From Odoribacter sp. (lineage in GTDB: Bacteria > Bacteroidota > Bacteroidia > Bacteroidales > Prolixibacteraceae), in assembly GCA_013824715.1 (NCBI GenBank), contig PNOH01000011.1, forward strand, positions 1-64,000: a stretch of DNA of 64,000 nucleotides, given 5' to 3'. Shown piece after piece: positions 9,079 to 17,933 of this stretch. A program made the translations under genes and the position numbers. The first letter of the stretch is position 1; every line of letters begins with the position of its first letter. The notes under the pieces were generated by a model. The model was not told the DNA's origin. It searched no databases and saw only the letters and a list, made by a program, of their open reading frames with translations.

Positions 9079-10368
9079 TTACAATCCGAGCAAAACTTCC
9101 TCCGGATTTCGGCCTCCGGTTAGTAACCTTTCAGGATTTTCAATCAGTTCTTTCACTTTTACAAGAAATCCAACCGAATCTTTTCCGTCGATTATTCGGT
9201 GATCGTATGATAAAGCTACATACATCATCGGGCGGATGACGACCTGCCCATTGACAGCCACCGGGCGGTCCACAATGTTGTGCATCCCCAGGATGGCCGA
9301 TTGTGGCGGATTGATAATCGGTGTCGAAAGTAACGATCCGAAAGTTCCGCCATTGGTAATGGTGAATGTTCCTCCGGTCAGTTCCTCAACAGTTATTTTT
9401 TTTGAGCGGGCTTTTTCGGCCAGCGCTTTTAACTCGAGTTCTATTTCTGAAATGGTTTTGCTCTCAGCATTCCGAATGACAGGAACCATCAACCCTTTGG
9501 GCGTTTGCACTGCAATCCCGATATCTACAAATTCAGGAGTAATAATCTCTTCACCGTTAATTTGTGAATTTATGGACGGATGAAACTGCATCGCTTCAGC
9601 CACCGCTTTGCTGAAAATGGACATAAAACCCAGTTTCAAACCGTATTTCTCTACAAACCTGGTCTGAAGTTTCGTACGCATTTCCATTACCCGGCTCATG
9701 TCAATTTCGTTGAAAGTGGTGAGCATGGCTGTCTCATTCTTTACCGAAACCAGGCGTTCTGCCAGTTTGCGGCGCAGGGAGGTCATTTTCTCCCGTTTTT
9801 CTACCCGCGACACTTCGACAGGCTCAGTGCCCGCTCCAACAGGCTCAGCGAGCGATTTGCCGACAGCTTTGGTGGCTGAGCTTGTCGAAGCCAAAACTGC
9901 TTCAATGTCGTTTTTCGAAATCCGGTGCAATCCGCTCAAAACTTCCTCCATCGAAAGGTGGTGTTCTTCCATCATCTTCTGCGCGACCAAAGTAACCTTG
10001 ACATTAGACTTATTCTGTTTCTCCGGAATGTCAACCGGAGTTTCCTTTTCAGGAGCAGAAAACTGTTTTTCTTTCAACCCCTGTTTTGGTTCGGCCTTTG
10101 TCGCAATAACTTCAACATTATTTCCTGAAGTTACACTGGTATCAATGGTGCAGGCAATTGCCCCAACAGCTACACTTTCCCCTTCCTGAACAAGGATTTT
10201 AATTTGTCCGCTTTCGGTGGCCGATAAAGTTAAAGTGGCTTTATCCGATTCAATCTCTCCAAGTTCCTGATCTTTCCTTACCATATCGCCATCAGAAACA
10301 ATCCATTTTCCAATTTCCACTTCGGTAATGGATTCGCCGGGTGTAGGTACTTTCAGTTCGATTAACAT
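9079..10368 (-). CDS. sucB: 2-oxoglutarate dehydrogenase E2, dihydrolipoyl succinyltransferase
   Basis: About 429 aa from the ATG at 10368 ([13 protein letters not shown]). The longer reading frame up to 10443 only adds translated repeat sequence. The enzyme transfers succinyl from lipoamide to CoA in the TCA cycle. The lipoyl domain has the lipoylated Lys in [12 protein letters not shown], then a peripheral-subunit-binding domain ([16 protein letters not shown]) and a catalytic domain with the active-site HRIIDGK near the C-terminus. The linker between binding and catalytic domains ([17 protein letters not shown]) is encoded by a palindromic REP-like element, inserted in frame. Downstream of sucA, probably same transcript, separated by 131 bp of repeats. 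Confidence 0.95.
   Translation of the reverse strand: MLIELKVPTPGESITEVEIGKWIVSDGDMVRKDQELGEIESDKATLTLSATESGQIKILVQEGESVAVGAIACTIDTSVTSGNNVEVIATKAEPKQGLKEKQFSAPEKETPVDIPEKQNKSNVKVTLVAQKMMEEHHLSMEEVLSGLHRISKNDIEAVLASTSSATKAVGKSLAEPVGAGTEPVEVSRVEKREKMTSLRRKLAERLVSVKNETAMLTTFNEIDMSRVMEMRTKLQTRFVEKYGLKLGFMSIFSKAVAEAMQFHPSINSQINGEEIITPEFVDIGIAVQTPKGLMVPVIRNAESKTISEIELELKALAEKARSKKITVEELTGGTFTITNGGTFGSLLSTPIINPPQSAILGMHNIVDRPVAVNGQVVIRPMMYVALSYDHRIIDGKDSVGFLVKVKELIENPERLLTGGRNPEEVLLGL
9813..9890. repeat. REP-like inverted repeat inside sucB coding sequence
   Basis: CTTCGACAGGCTCAG (9813-9827) and CTGAGCTTGTCGAAG (9876-9890) are reverse complements except one G-U-compatible change. A further CAGGCTCAG lies between them at 9840-9848. 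This core is a widespread bacterial intergenic palindromic repeat. Here it is 78 bp, a multiple of three, read in frame as part of the sucB interdomain linker. Confidence 0.75.
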
Positions 10369-10383
10369 GATTGGTTTTTTTAG

Positions 10384-10419
10384 TAGCCCCTCCCTAACCC
10401 TCCCCAAAGGGGAGGGAAC
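10384..10419. repeat. REP-like hairpin between sucA and sucB
   Basis: CCCTCCCC (10398-10405) AAA GGGGAGGG (10409-10416) is a perfect 8-bp GC stem with a three-base loop, preceded by CCCCTCCCTAA. There is no T-run, so it is not a simple terminator. Similar sequence recurs at 39995-40021. It is followed (10470-10497) by a reiterated GACTTCGGACTTC pattern. Confidence 0.7.
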
Positions 10420-10499
10420 AAGCAGTGCGCAATGGTTCCTCAATATTCACTATTTCAATTTGGTCTTCTGACTTCGGACTTCGGACTTCCGACTTTTTC

Positions 10500-13229
10500 T
10501 TAGGCCATCACTTTCTCCTCAAATACCGTATCCAGTATCTTCTTCAGGCGGGTGTTGTGCTGGTACATTAGACCAACGGCAGGACTTGCGCTTGCCGGTC
10601 GTGAAACTAACTCAAAATTCACATCAGGCAAAAACCGCTGAACATGTTGCCAGGCTCCCATATTGGACGGTTCATCCTGGGCCCAGACAATCTTTTCCAG
10701 ATTCGGATATTTTGAAATAATCGTTCTGATCCGGTCGGTATTTAGCGGGAATAATTGCTCAACACGAACAATTGCCACATTCAAAATTCCCTCTTCGGCC
10801 TGCCGTTTGTGCAAGTCGTAATAAAGTTTCCCGTAAGTAAAAACCAATTTACTTATTTTTGAAGGTTTCGACACTGCATCTTCAATTATTTCCTGAAATA
10901 CCCCTTCGGCCAATTCATCAACCGATGAGGTTACCATCGGATGCCGCAATAAACTTTTCGGTGTGAACACAACCAGCGGTATCCGGAAGTTAGAATGCAT
11001 CTGACGGCGAAGCAAATGAAACATATTGGCAGGAGTTGTCGGAATTACTACCTGAATATTATTTTCGGCAGTAAGGTTCAGAAACCTCTCGATTCGGGCG
11101 CTCGAATGCTCCGGCCCCTGTCCTTCGTATCCGTGCGGCAAATACATTACCAGGCTGTTCATCATTCCCCATTTTTCGTAGGCCGAAGAAATATACTGAT
11201 CAAAAATTACCTGGGCCACATTGGTAAAATCGCCAAACTGCGCTTCCCAAATCGTCAGGCTTTTGGGATTGGCCAACGAATAGCCGTATTCAAAACCAAG
11301 TACTCCATATTCAGATAAAAGCGAATTGTAAACTTGGAATGCTGCCTGTTTTTCACTGATATTTTTCAGCGGAAAGTACTTCTCGTCGGTATCTTCAACC
11401 ACAAAAGAAGCATGCCGGTGGGCAAAAGTTCCGCGCTCCGAATCCTGTCCGCTCAACCTGACCTGAAATCCATCTTCAAGCAAAGTACCGTAAGCCAGTA
11501 ACTCAGCCATAGCCCAATCCATGCGGTTATCAAGCATCATCATACGCCGGTCTTCCACAATACGGTCAATTTTCTTGAAAAACTTCTTGTCGGCAGGCAA
11601 ATGATTGATTTGGCCGGCAATCCTGATCAGTTCACTTTTTTTAACTCCTGTTTGAACTGAACTAAGTAAATCTGAATCTACAGGATTGTCATATTCAGTG
11701 TATTCGCAATTCAGGAAACGGCGAACCTGAACCTTATCAATTTTTTCAGATTCTTTGTATTTTTCTTCCAGTTGGAGATCAAAATCCTGATTCAGCTTTA
11801 CCGCCTCTTCCGGAGAAAAAACACCCTGGGCAACTAGTTTTTCAGCATAAATATCGCGTGGATTCGGATGTTTCTCAATAGCTTTATACAATAATGGCTG
11901 GGTAAAACGTGGTTCATCGCCTTCGTTGTGGCCATACTTACGGTAACACAAAATATCAATAAAAACATCAGCATGGAATTCTTGACGAAATTCCATAGCC
12001 AGCTTCACGGTATAAATGATTGCTTCAACATCGTCGCCATTCACATGAAAAACAGGAGAACGGGTTACTTTTGCCACATCGGTACAATAGGTACTCGAAC
12101 GGGCATCCAGATAGTTGGTGGTAAAACCAACCTGATTATTAATGACCAGATGAATGGTTCCGCCGGTTTTGTAACCGGGTAACTGCGACATCTGAATTAT
12201 TTCATATACAATTCCCTGGGTAGCGATCGCAGCGTCGCCATGAATAACAATCGGCGCTACCTGATCGTAATTGTCGCCATAATGCGAATCAATTCTCGAC
12301 CGAACCATTCCCTGAACCAATGCAGCAACCGTTTCAAGATGCGATGGATTTGGCATCAGACTCAGTTTTATCTTTTTACCTGAATCGGTTTGCACATCAT
12401 TTTCATAGCCCAGGTGATATTTGACATCGCCGAGCGAAAGATCCTCTTCGTATTCGGTCCCAACATATTCTTTAAAGACATGCTCATAAGGCTTTTCAAG
12501 GATGTTGGTCAGTACATTAAGACGGCCACGGTGAGCCATACCAATTACAAATTCCTGAATGCCCAGTTCCGAGCCATGCTCAATAACCGCATCCAATGCG
12601 GGAATCAGCGCTTCGCCACCTTCGAGCGAAAACCGTTTCTGGCCAACGAATTTCCTGTGAATAAAGTTTTCGAATCCGACTGCAAGTTTCAGGTGATAAT
12701 AAATGTGTTTCTGTTTTTCGGGCGAAAATACTTCTGAATTCCGGACCGATTCCATCTTGACTTTAAGCCAATCAATAAGTTTGGGATGGCGCATAAAAAC
12801 ATATTCCACACCAATCGACTGGCAATAAGTAGCTTCAAGATGCTCAATGATTGCCCATAAGGTTGCAGGTCCGATACCGATGTTCGATCCTGCCTGAAAA
12901 ACAGTTTCCAGATCAGATTTCTGCAAGCCAAAATTTTCGATATCCAAGGTGGGCAAATACTTCCGGCGTGAACGGACCGGATTGGTTTTGGTGAATAAAT
13001 GGCCGCGCTGACGGTAGCCATGAATGAGATTCAGGATAGCAAATTCCTTATCAATCTTATTGTCGTGCAGAGGACTATTACGATCAGAAAAATTCTTCCG
13101 GGCAAACTCGAACCCGGCAAAATAATTTTTCCAGCTTGAGTCCAGCGACTCAGGATCAGACAAATAGGTGGTGTACATTTCTTCTATTGCAGCGATTTCC
13201 TGGTTACCAACCTGCGAAAATTTATCCAT
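10500..13229 (-). CDS. sucA: 2-oxoglutarate dehydrogenase E1 component
   Basis: 909 aa, normal for the family. Thiamine-diphosphate enzyme that decarboxylates 2-oxoglutarate and passes the succinyl group to E2. It starts MDKFSQVGNQEIAAIEEMY, the E2-binding N-terminal arm. Other marks are IGMAHRGRLNVL, VIHGDAAIATQGIVYE, HVNGDDVEAIIY and RKYGHNEGDEPRFTQP (thiamine/Mg region), plus a C-terminal transketolase-like half with WEAQFGDFTN and LPHGYEGQGPEHSSAR. It is followed by sucB on the same strand. The E3 gene is not in the window. Confidence 0.97.
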   Translation of the reverse strand: MDKFSQVGNQEIAAIEEMYTTYLSDPESLDSSWKNYFAGFEFARKNFSDRNSPLHDNKIDKEFAILNLIHGYRQRGHLFTKTNPVRSRRKYLPTLDIENFGLQKSDLETVFQAGSNIGIGPATLWAIIEHLEATYCQSIGVEYVFMRHPKLIDWLKVKMESVRNSEVFSPEKQKHIYYHLKLAVGFENFIHRKFVGQKRFSLEGGEALIPALDAVIEHGSELGIQEFVIGMAHRGRLNVLTNILEKPYEHVFKEYVGTEYEEDLSLGDVKYHLGYENDVQTDSGKKIKLSLMPNPSHLETVAALVQGMVRSRIDSHYGDNYDQVAPIVIHGDAAIATQGIVYEIIQMSQLPGYKTGGTIHLVINNQVGFTTNYLDARSSTYCTDVAKVTRSPVFHVNGDDVEAIIYTVKLAMEFRQEFHADVFIDILCYRKYGHNEGDEPRFTQPLLYKAIEKHPNPRDIYAEKLVAQGVFSPEEAVKLNQDFDLQLEEKYKESEKIDKVQVRRFLNCEYTEYDNPVDSDLLSSVQTGVKKSELIRIAGQINHLPADKKFFKKIDRIVEDRRMMMLDNRMDWAMAELLAYGTLLEDGFQVRLSGQDSERGTFAHRHASFVVEDTDEKYFPLKNISEKQAAFQVYNSLLSEYGVLGFEYGYSLANPKSLTIWEAQFGDFTNVAQVIFDQYISSAYEKWGMMNSLVMYLPHGYEGQGPEHSSARIERFLNLTAENNIQVVIPTTPANMFHLLRRQMHSNFRIPLVVFTPKSLLRHPMVTSSVDELAEGVFQEIIEDAVSKPSKISKLVFTYGKLYYDLHKRQAEEGILNVAIVRVEQLFPLNTDRIRTIISKYPNLEKIVWAQDEPSNMGAWQHVQRFLPDVNFELVSRPASASPAVGLMYQHNTRLKKILDTVFEEKVMA

Positions 13230-13422
13230 AGTTGAACAATTGGTTTTTCAGTGACTTAAAATAAGCAATTTAAATAACAATTACTAATCTGCCCAATCTT
13301 TAAAGGACTGAACAAATGAACCAACAATTAATGAAGTTGTTTAATTGGGAAGCTTAAAAAACACATTTTTTTCTAAAGGAAGCGCCCTTGAAATTAGCTG
13401 ACATGAATAGTTTCCTGAGTTT

Positions 13423-14736
13423 CTAAACCAGCGATGGTTCTTCCTTTTTCAATTTTGTAACCGCAATAATCACAAAGCTGACTATAAAAAATAAGGACAA
13501 CAACAAGGTGCTGTTCCGCATACTGCCGGTAAGATGTTCAATAATGCCAAATCCTAACATCCCAATTACAATGGCCAGTTTTTCAGTACTGTCGTAGAAA
13601 CTAAAATACGAAGCCGTATCTGTTGTATCGGAAGGGATTAATTTTGACCAGGTTGACCGTGCCTGTGACTGGATTCCTCCCATGACCAGGCCAACCAATG
13701 CGGCCAAAGCATAAAATTGGTATTCGTCATGAACACTATATGCTGAGAAACAAACAAATACCCATATCGCAAGCATCCACAAAAGTGAAGTTTTGTTGCC
13801 AAATCGGGAAGAAACCCTTCCAAATACAACGGCTCCCAAAATCGCTACCAATTGAATAATCAGGATGGTCATGATCAGCTTGGTATCTGTGATCCCCAGT
13901 TCTGCTTTGCCAAAAAGTGAAGCTACAATAATGATGGTTTGTACACCCATGCTGAAAAAGAAAAAGGAAAGCAGAAAGCGGTACATGGCCTTATGCTTTT
14001 TGATATAACTTAATACTTTGAAAATTTCATGAAATCCCCTTGTGAAAATAGTTGTATCCAATTGAACCTTTTTATGCTCTTCGCGCAAATAATAAAAAGC
14101 GATTTGGGAAACAACCAACCACCAGATACCCACCTCAATAAATGAAAACCGAATGGCTTCCAATTTATCTGAAAATCCAAACAGTTCATAATTTTGCAGC
14201 GAGAAAATATTGAAAATCAGCAGCAACATACTACCGGCATAACCGAACGAAAAGCCCCTGGCACTGATACGGTCGTGGCGATCGGGAGTGGCAATGATGG
14301 GCAAAAATGAATTGTAATAGACCAGGGAACCTGCAAATCCCAGAACAGCCACCATCGGCAGTAAGAGGCCCAATCCGATATTGGCGCCATTAAATCCGTA
14401 TAACCCTATGCAGGCCAATGAGCCCAACAAAGTAAAAAACTGCATAAACCGTTTACGATAGCCGCCCATGTCGGCAATCCCCGATAGTGATAAAGTCAGA
14501 AGTATGACTATAAAATAACCAAGGGCAATGGCATATTCATACAATACGGTATTCCTGATGCTCAAACCCATAAACGGGATCATTTCCGAACCAAAAGCAT
14601 TCTGTGTTACCTGCTGATAAAATATCGGATATAGTACCGTATTAACACTTAATATATAGGCCGAATTAGCGATGTCGTATGAACACCAGGCATTGATAAC
14701 CTTCGGGGAATTTACAGGCAATACGGGTTTATTCAT
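13423..14736 (-). CDS. UMF1-family MFS transporter (Atg22-like)
   Basis: 437 aa integral membrane protein with about 11-12 predicted helices. The N-terminus (VINAWCSYDIANSAYILSVN) is the UMF1/Atg22-like signature 'WxxYDxANSAY'. The loop SGIADMGGYRKRFMQ matches the MFS A-motif region, and GGIQSQARSTWSKLIPSD the second-half signature. The family includes amino-acid or unknown-solute exporters; the substrate cannot be told here. Single gene on the minus strand, 193 bp upstream of sucA, with no obvious promoter box. Confidence 0.85.
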   Translation of the reverse strand: MNKPVLPVNSPKVINAWCSYDIANSAYILSVNTVLYPIFYQQVTQNAFGSEMIPFMGLSIRNTVLYEYAIALGYFIVILLTLSLSGIADMGGYRKRFMQFFTLLGSLACIGLYGFNGANIGLGLLLPMVAVLGFAGSLVYYNSFLPIIATPDRHDRISARGFSFGYAGSMLLLIFNIFSLQNYELFGFSDKLEAIRFSFIEVGIWWLVVSQIAFYYLREEHKKVQLDTTIFTRGFHEIFKVLSYIKKHKAMYRFLLSFFFFSMGVQTIIIVASLFGKAELGITDTKLIMTILIIQLVAILGAVVFGRVSSRFGNKTSLLWMLAIWVFVCFSAYSVHDEYQFYALAALVGLVMGGIQSQARSTWSKLIPSDTTDTASYFSFYDSTEKLAIVIGMLGFGIIEHLTGSMRNSTLLLSLFFIVSFVIIAVTKLKKEEPSLV

Positions 14737-14893
14737 CTCAGTTTGATTTTTCTATAATCAAAAATACCCTTTTTATTTGTATCAGATTCAGGAATTGGTT
14801 TTAAATATGAAGGCGTTTATTCAGCATTTGTCATCCTGAAGTTAACTTATTCCCCCAAAGTTTCTATTTTTGGATGTTAAAGGTAAAGATCAA

Positions 14894-15787
14894 ATGAAAA
14901 AACAAAATTCATTCATGCTTCTTTTATCGAAGATTATAGCCTTCAAAATCAGGTTACTGCTTCGTTTTCGCTACAAAATTTTGGTTAAAGGATCAGAGGT
15001 TTTCCAAAACGACTCGCCAGTTCTTATTTTACCAAATCACCAGGCATTGATTGATCCGGTTATCCTGTTGAGCCAGATCTACAGGTTCTCAGATGCAACT
15101 GCGGTCATCGCTGAAAAATACTATAACATGCCGGTACTCCAATCACTTTTTAAACGATGGGGGGCAATTCGGGTCAGCGATCTTGAAAAAGGCAACCGTG
15201 ATACCCAGGTTTTAAAAGTAATCACCCGCTCTGTCGTTAAAGGTTTCAGGCGCAAAAAGAATATTGTCCTTTACCCCAGCGGGCAGATTGCCGGACAAGG
15301 ATATGAGAAAATTTTCAATAAAAAATCGGCGTACCATATCGTTAAAAAGTTACCTGAAGATGTTCGGGTTATTGGCGTTCGCATAACCGGGTTATGGGGA
15401 AGCATCTGGTCAAAAGCCCGTACAGGTAAATCACCTGATTTTTTCATTCAATTATTGAAAGGGATTTTTTACGTCGTGGCAAATCTGTTTTTCTTTCTGC
15501 CTAAACGGACCATTACCATTGAATTTGAAGATCTGACGTCATTCGCAAAAAGCAAGGCGCTTCTGGGACAAAAACCGTTCAATTCATTTCTGGAGGATTT
15601 TTATAACCTGCATGGAGAGGAGTCTCCCCTTTTCCTGAAACACTTTTTTTATTCACGCGAGTTGAAAAGGAAACTTCCTGGAAAGATATATGGTTCTGCC
15701 CGTGAAGCACAATACGAAGCTTTGCCTAACGATACCTGTAATGCCCAACTGGACCGTAGCGAAAAAAGTGCTGGAACATTGCTCTGA
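14894..15787 (+). CDS. PlsC-like lysophospholipid/glycerophosphate acyltransferase
   Basis: About 297 aa from the ATG at 14894; the frame extends to a TTG at 14870. It transfers acyl chains to lysophospholipid or glycerol-3-phosphate. Motif I NHQALIDP (HX4D variant) lies near residue 50, and motif III YPSGQIAGQG near residue 130. No long transmembrane anchor apart from a hydrophobic N-terminus. The last ~20 residues look unlike a normal end. After the stop another frame encodes IPVLRTGKIDDKVLRKMIEE, like the tail of acyl-adenylating ligases. It may therefore be the surviving acyltransferase half of a fused acyltransferase/acyl-ACP ligase. Confidence 0.75.
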   Translation: MKKQNSFMLLLSKIIAFKIRLLLRFRYKILVKGSEVFQNDSPVLILPNHQALIDPVILLSQIYRFSDATAVIAEKYYNMPVLQSLFKRWGAIRVSDLEKGNRDTQVLKVITRSVVKGFRRKKNIVLYPSGQIAGQGYEKIFNKKSAYHIVKKLPEDVRVIGVRITGLWGSIWSKARTGKSPDFFIQLLKGIFYVVANLFFFLPKRTITIEFEDLTSFAKSKALLGQKPFNSFLEDFYNLHGEESPLFLKHFFYSRELKRKLPGKIYGSAREAQYEALPNDTCNAQLDRSEKSAGTLL

Positions 15788-15789
15788 AA

Positions 15790-15867
15790 CTGCGGCAATC
15801 TTATATTCCCGTTCTTAGAACCGGCAAAATTGATGATAAAGTTTTACGAAAAATGATTGAAGAATAA
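15790..15867 (+). pseudogene. Possible remnant of acyl-ACP/CoA ligase C-terminus
   Basis: Frame +1 relative to the upstream acyltransferase encodes QSYIPVLRTGKIDDKVLRK followed by MIEE and stop. 'PVLxTGKIDxxxLR' is the usual end of adenylate-forming enzymes, carrying the catalytic lysine of the C-terminal subdomain. No start codon or N-terminal part remains. It fits an internal deletion with frameshift of a once fused protein; weakly supported by length. Confidence 0.35.
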
Positions 15868-15878
15868 TGATTCAAGGT

Positions 15879-16715
15879 CTATTTCAGCAAAACTTTTTCA
15901 CTTTTGATTTTTCGTCCTATAAAGGTTGTGGCATTCTTCTCAAACACTTCTTCATTTTCGGTAGTAAAGTATTTGACTATTCCTGATTTTGAACATCTCT
16001 GATCCATTTCAGGATGGCGGTTCAGGTATTCGATCAGTTTCGAACTTACCAGCTTTCCCTGTTCGAGCAAATGCACACTTTCGGGTACAAATTTCCGGAT
16101 AACCGGCATCAGTAAGGGATAGTGTGTACAGCCTAAAATAATAGAATCAATCTCCGGATCGGCTGCCAGCAGGTTATTTATATTCTTCGAAACAAAGTAT
16201 TCGGTTCCGGGCGAGTCAGTTTCATTGTTTTCGACCAAAGGCACCCAAATCGGGCAGGCTTCCTGGGTTGTTTTAACTACCTTACCGCCAGCCCACTTTT
16301 CAAGCTCAATCGGATATGAATTGGATAGGACAGTACCAACCGTCCCCAAAATTCCAACGTGACCGTTACGTGTATAGTTGCCGATTGATTCTACTGCCGG
16401 GCGGATAACTCCCAAAACCCTTCGTTCGGGATCAATATGGGGCAGGTCTTTTTGCTGAATATTGCGTAAAGCTTTGGCCGAGGCTGTATTACAGGCCAGA
16501 ATAACCAACGGGCAGCCCATCTCAAAGAGTTTCTTTACTGCCTGAAGCGTATATTCATAAACTACCTCAAACGAACGCGGACCATAAGGGGCGCGTGCAT
16601 TATCGCCCAAATAAATGAAATCATAGGCGGGAAGATCGTTTAAAAATTCTTTCAGGATTGTTAACCCGCCATATCCTGAATCAAAAACGCCGATAGGCTG
16701 AAATTCGGACTTCAT
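15879..16715 (-). CDS. murI: Glutamate racemase
   Basis: 278 aa. Interconverts L- and D-glutamate for peptidoglycan. Catalytic cysteines are in ACNTAS (C75) and GCTHYP (C196, followed by H198). GVFDSGYGGLT near residue 9 supplies the conserved Asp/Ser, and YLGDNARAPYG near residue 35 is also diagnostic. Start at MKSEFQPIGVFD fits the family. It lies downstream of the BamA/OmpH operon, separated from it by a strong terminator, so it probably has its own promoter. No anomaly seen. Confidence 0.96.
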   Translation of the reverse strand: MKSEFQPIGVFDSGYGGLTILKEFLNDLPAYDFIYLGDNARAPYGPRSFEVVYEYTLQAVKKLFEMGCPLVILACNTASAKALRNIQQKDLPHIDPERRVLGVIRPAVESIGNYTRNGHVGILGTVGTVLSNSYPIELEKWAGGKVVKTTQEACPIWVPLVENNETDSPGTEYFVSKNINNLLAADPEIDSIILGCTHYPLLMPVIRKFVPESVHLLEQGKLVSSKLIEYLNRHPEMDQRCSKSGIVKYFTTENEEVFEKNATTFIGRKIKSEKVLLK

Positions 16716-16740
16716 TTGAATTTGATTTTTAACAAAATTA

Positions 16741-16770
16741 AAAAAGCCATCTGATAATAGATGGCTTTTT
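16741..16770 (-). terminator. Terminator of uppS-bamA-ompH operon
   Basis: AAAAAGCCATCT (16741-16752) and AGATGGCTTTTT (16759-16770) form a perfect 12-bp stem with a 6-nt loop. T-runs on either strand make it bidirectional. It lies 26 nt after the second ompH stop. Confidence 0.9.
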
Positions 16771-16795
16771 GCATATTTTTTATTTCAGGAAGAAC

Positions 16796-17311
16796 CTATG
16801 GAATTGCCAGTTTAGCTTTTACCAGAGGAAGTAAATCCAGGCTTTCTTTCGAATTATAAAGAATAACCCTTGAGCTCATGTCAAATACATAGATTAATCC
16901 CTTTTCGGCGCCAACGTCTTTTACTGCTTTGTCGGCTTTGTCAAGCATTGGTTTAAAAATTTCAGCCTGTTTGGTCTGCATTTGCTGTTGTGCGCTCTGC
17001 TGATAGGTCTGAATACGGTCATTCATTGCATTCAGATCGTCTTCTTTCATTTTACGTACAGTTTCTGACAAGGAATCTCTTTTGGCCAGATACTCTACAT
17101 ATTTTGTTTGGGCTTCTTTCTGCATCATGCCCAGGGCATCTTCCAATTCTTTCTGGTATGCAAGGAATTGTTTCTCGCCAGCCGCTCTTTCGGGCATAAT
17201 CTGGTAAAGGGCCTGCAAATCGATATGACCGAATTTTGAAGTCTGGGCATTGGCAAATCCTGCTGAAAATAACAGTATTCCTAAAACACAAATTTTGAAA
17301 ACACTTTTCAT
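16796..17311 (-). CDS. OmpH/Skp-family periplasmic chaperone (second copy)
   Basis: 171 aa. A signal peptide (residues 1-22, ending FANAQ) precedes a short beta segment SKFGHIDLQALYQIMPE, then long coiled-coil helices (about 45-125) and a closing VIYVFDMSSRVILY-type strand: the Skp/OmpH fold. Skp holds unfolded outer-membrane proteins on their way to BamA. Lies 43 nt after the first ompH and just before the operon terminator. The two copies have the same length but differ clearly in sequence, so the duplication is old, as is usual in Bacteroidota. Confidence 0.9.
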   Translation of the reverse strand: MKSVFKICVLGILLFSAGFANAQTSKFGHIDLQALYQIMPERAAGEKQFLAYQKELEDALGMMQKEAQTKYVEYLAKRDSLSETVRKMKEDDLNAMNDRIQTYQQSAQQQMQTKQAEIFKPMLDKADKAVKDVGAEKGLIYVFDMSSRVILYNSKESLDLLPLVKAKLAIP

Positions 17312-17354
17312 ACTTTTTGAGATTTAATTTTTTATTTGTGACAAAATTAGAATA

Positions 17355-17870
17355 TTAATTTTTATAACCAAGTTTGGTGAGAACCTGATCGGAAAGGTCG
17401 AATTTTGGATTGGTAAAAATCAGAGTAACGCCATTGGCTTTATCAAAAATTACTGCATAACTACCTTCGGTTGAGATTTCCTGAATGGCATTAAAAATAT
17501 CATCCTGAATAGGTTTTACCAAACCCTGGCGTTTCTTGAACAGATCGCCATCCCGGCCAAAATATTTGCGCTGCAATTCTTTGTATTCTTTTTCTTTCGT
17601 AATTATTACGTCTTCACGTTTGCGTTTCATTTCGTCTGAAAGCAATACACTTTCTGATTGGAAATCTTTGTACATCTGTTCAATTTCGGCGTGCATTGAC
17701 TCCAATTCCTTTTGATACTGAGCTGAAAGCTGATTAAGCTGCTCCTGAGCGGCTTTATAGGCAGGAATATTTTCCAGGATATACTCTGAATCGACGAATG
17801 CAAATTTTTGAGCAAATGTGGTTGCTGCAGCAAGCAACAAAATACCTGTGATAATCGCTAGTTTCCTCAT
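17355..17870 (-). CDS. OmpH/Skp-family periplasmic chaperone (first copy)
   Basis: 171 aa. The signal peptide ends ATTFAQ; the mature start KFAFVDSEYILENIPAYKAA is the OmpH beta strand and first helix. Glutamine/glutamate-rich coiled coil follows to about residue 125, then SYAVIFDKANGVTLIF. Periplasmic chaperone for outer-membrane protein transport, working with the BamA encoded immediately upstream (63 nt). Confidence 0.92.
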   Translation of the reverse strand: MRKLAIITGILLLAAATTFAQKFAFVDSEYILENIPAYKAAQEQLNQLSAQYQKELESMHAEIEQMYKDFQSESVLLSDEMKRKREDVIITKEKEYKELQRKYFGRDGDLFKKRQGLVKPIQDDIFNAIQEISTEGSYAVIFDKANGVTLIFTNPKFDLSDQVLTKLGYKN

Positions 17871-17933
17871 GATATTATTTTTTTATTTGTTTTTGTCTCG
17901 ACTTTATCAAATACCAGACCAAAACATATTGAT

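Noticed and set aside
9580-10189. Long + strand frames opposite sucB (up to 163 codons)
   Set aside because: Antisense shadows of a conserved coding gene with strong codon bias.
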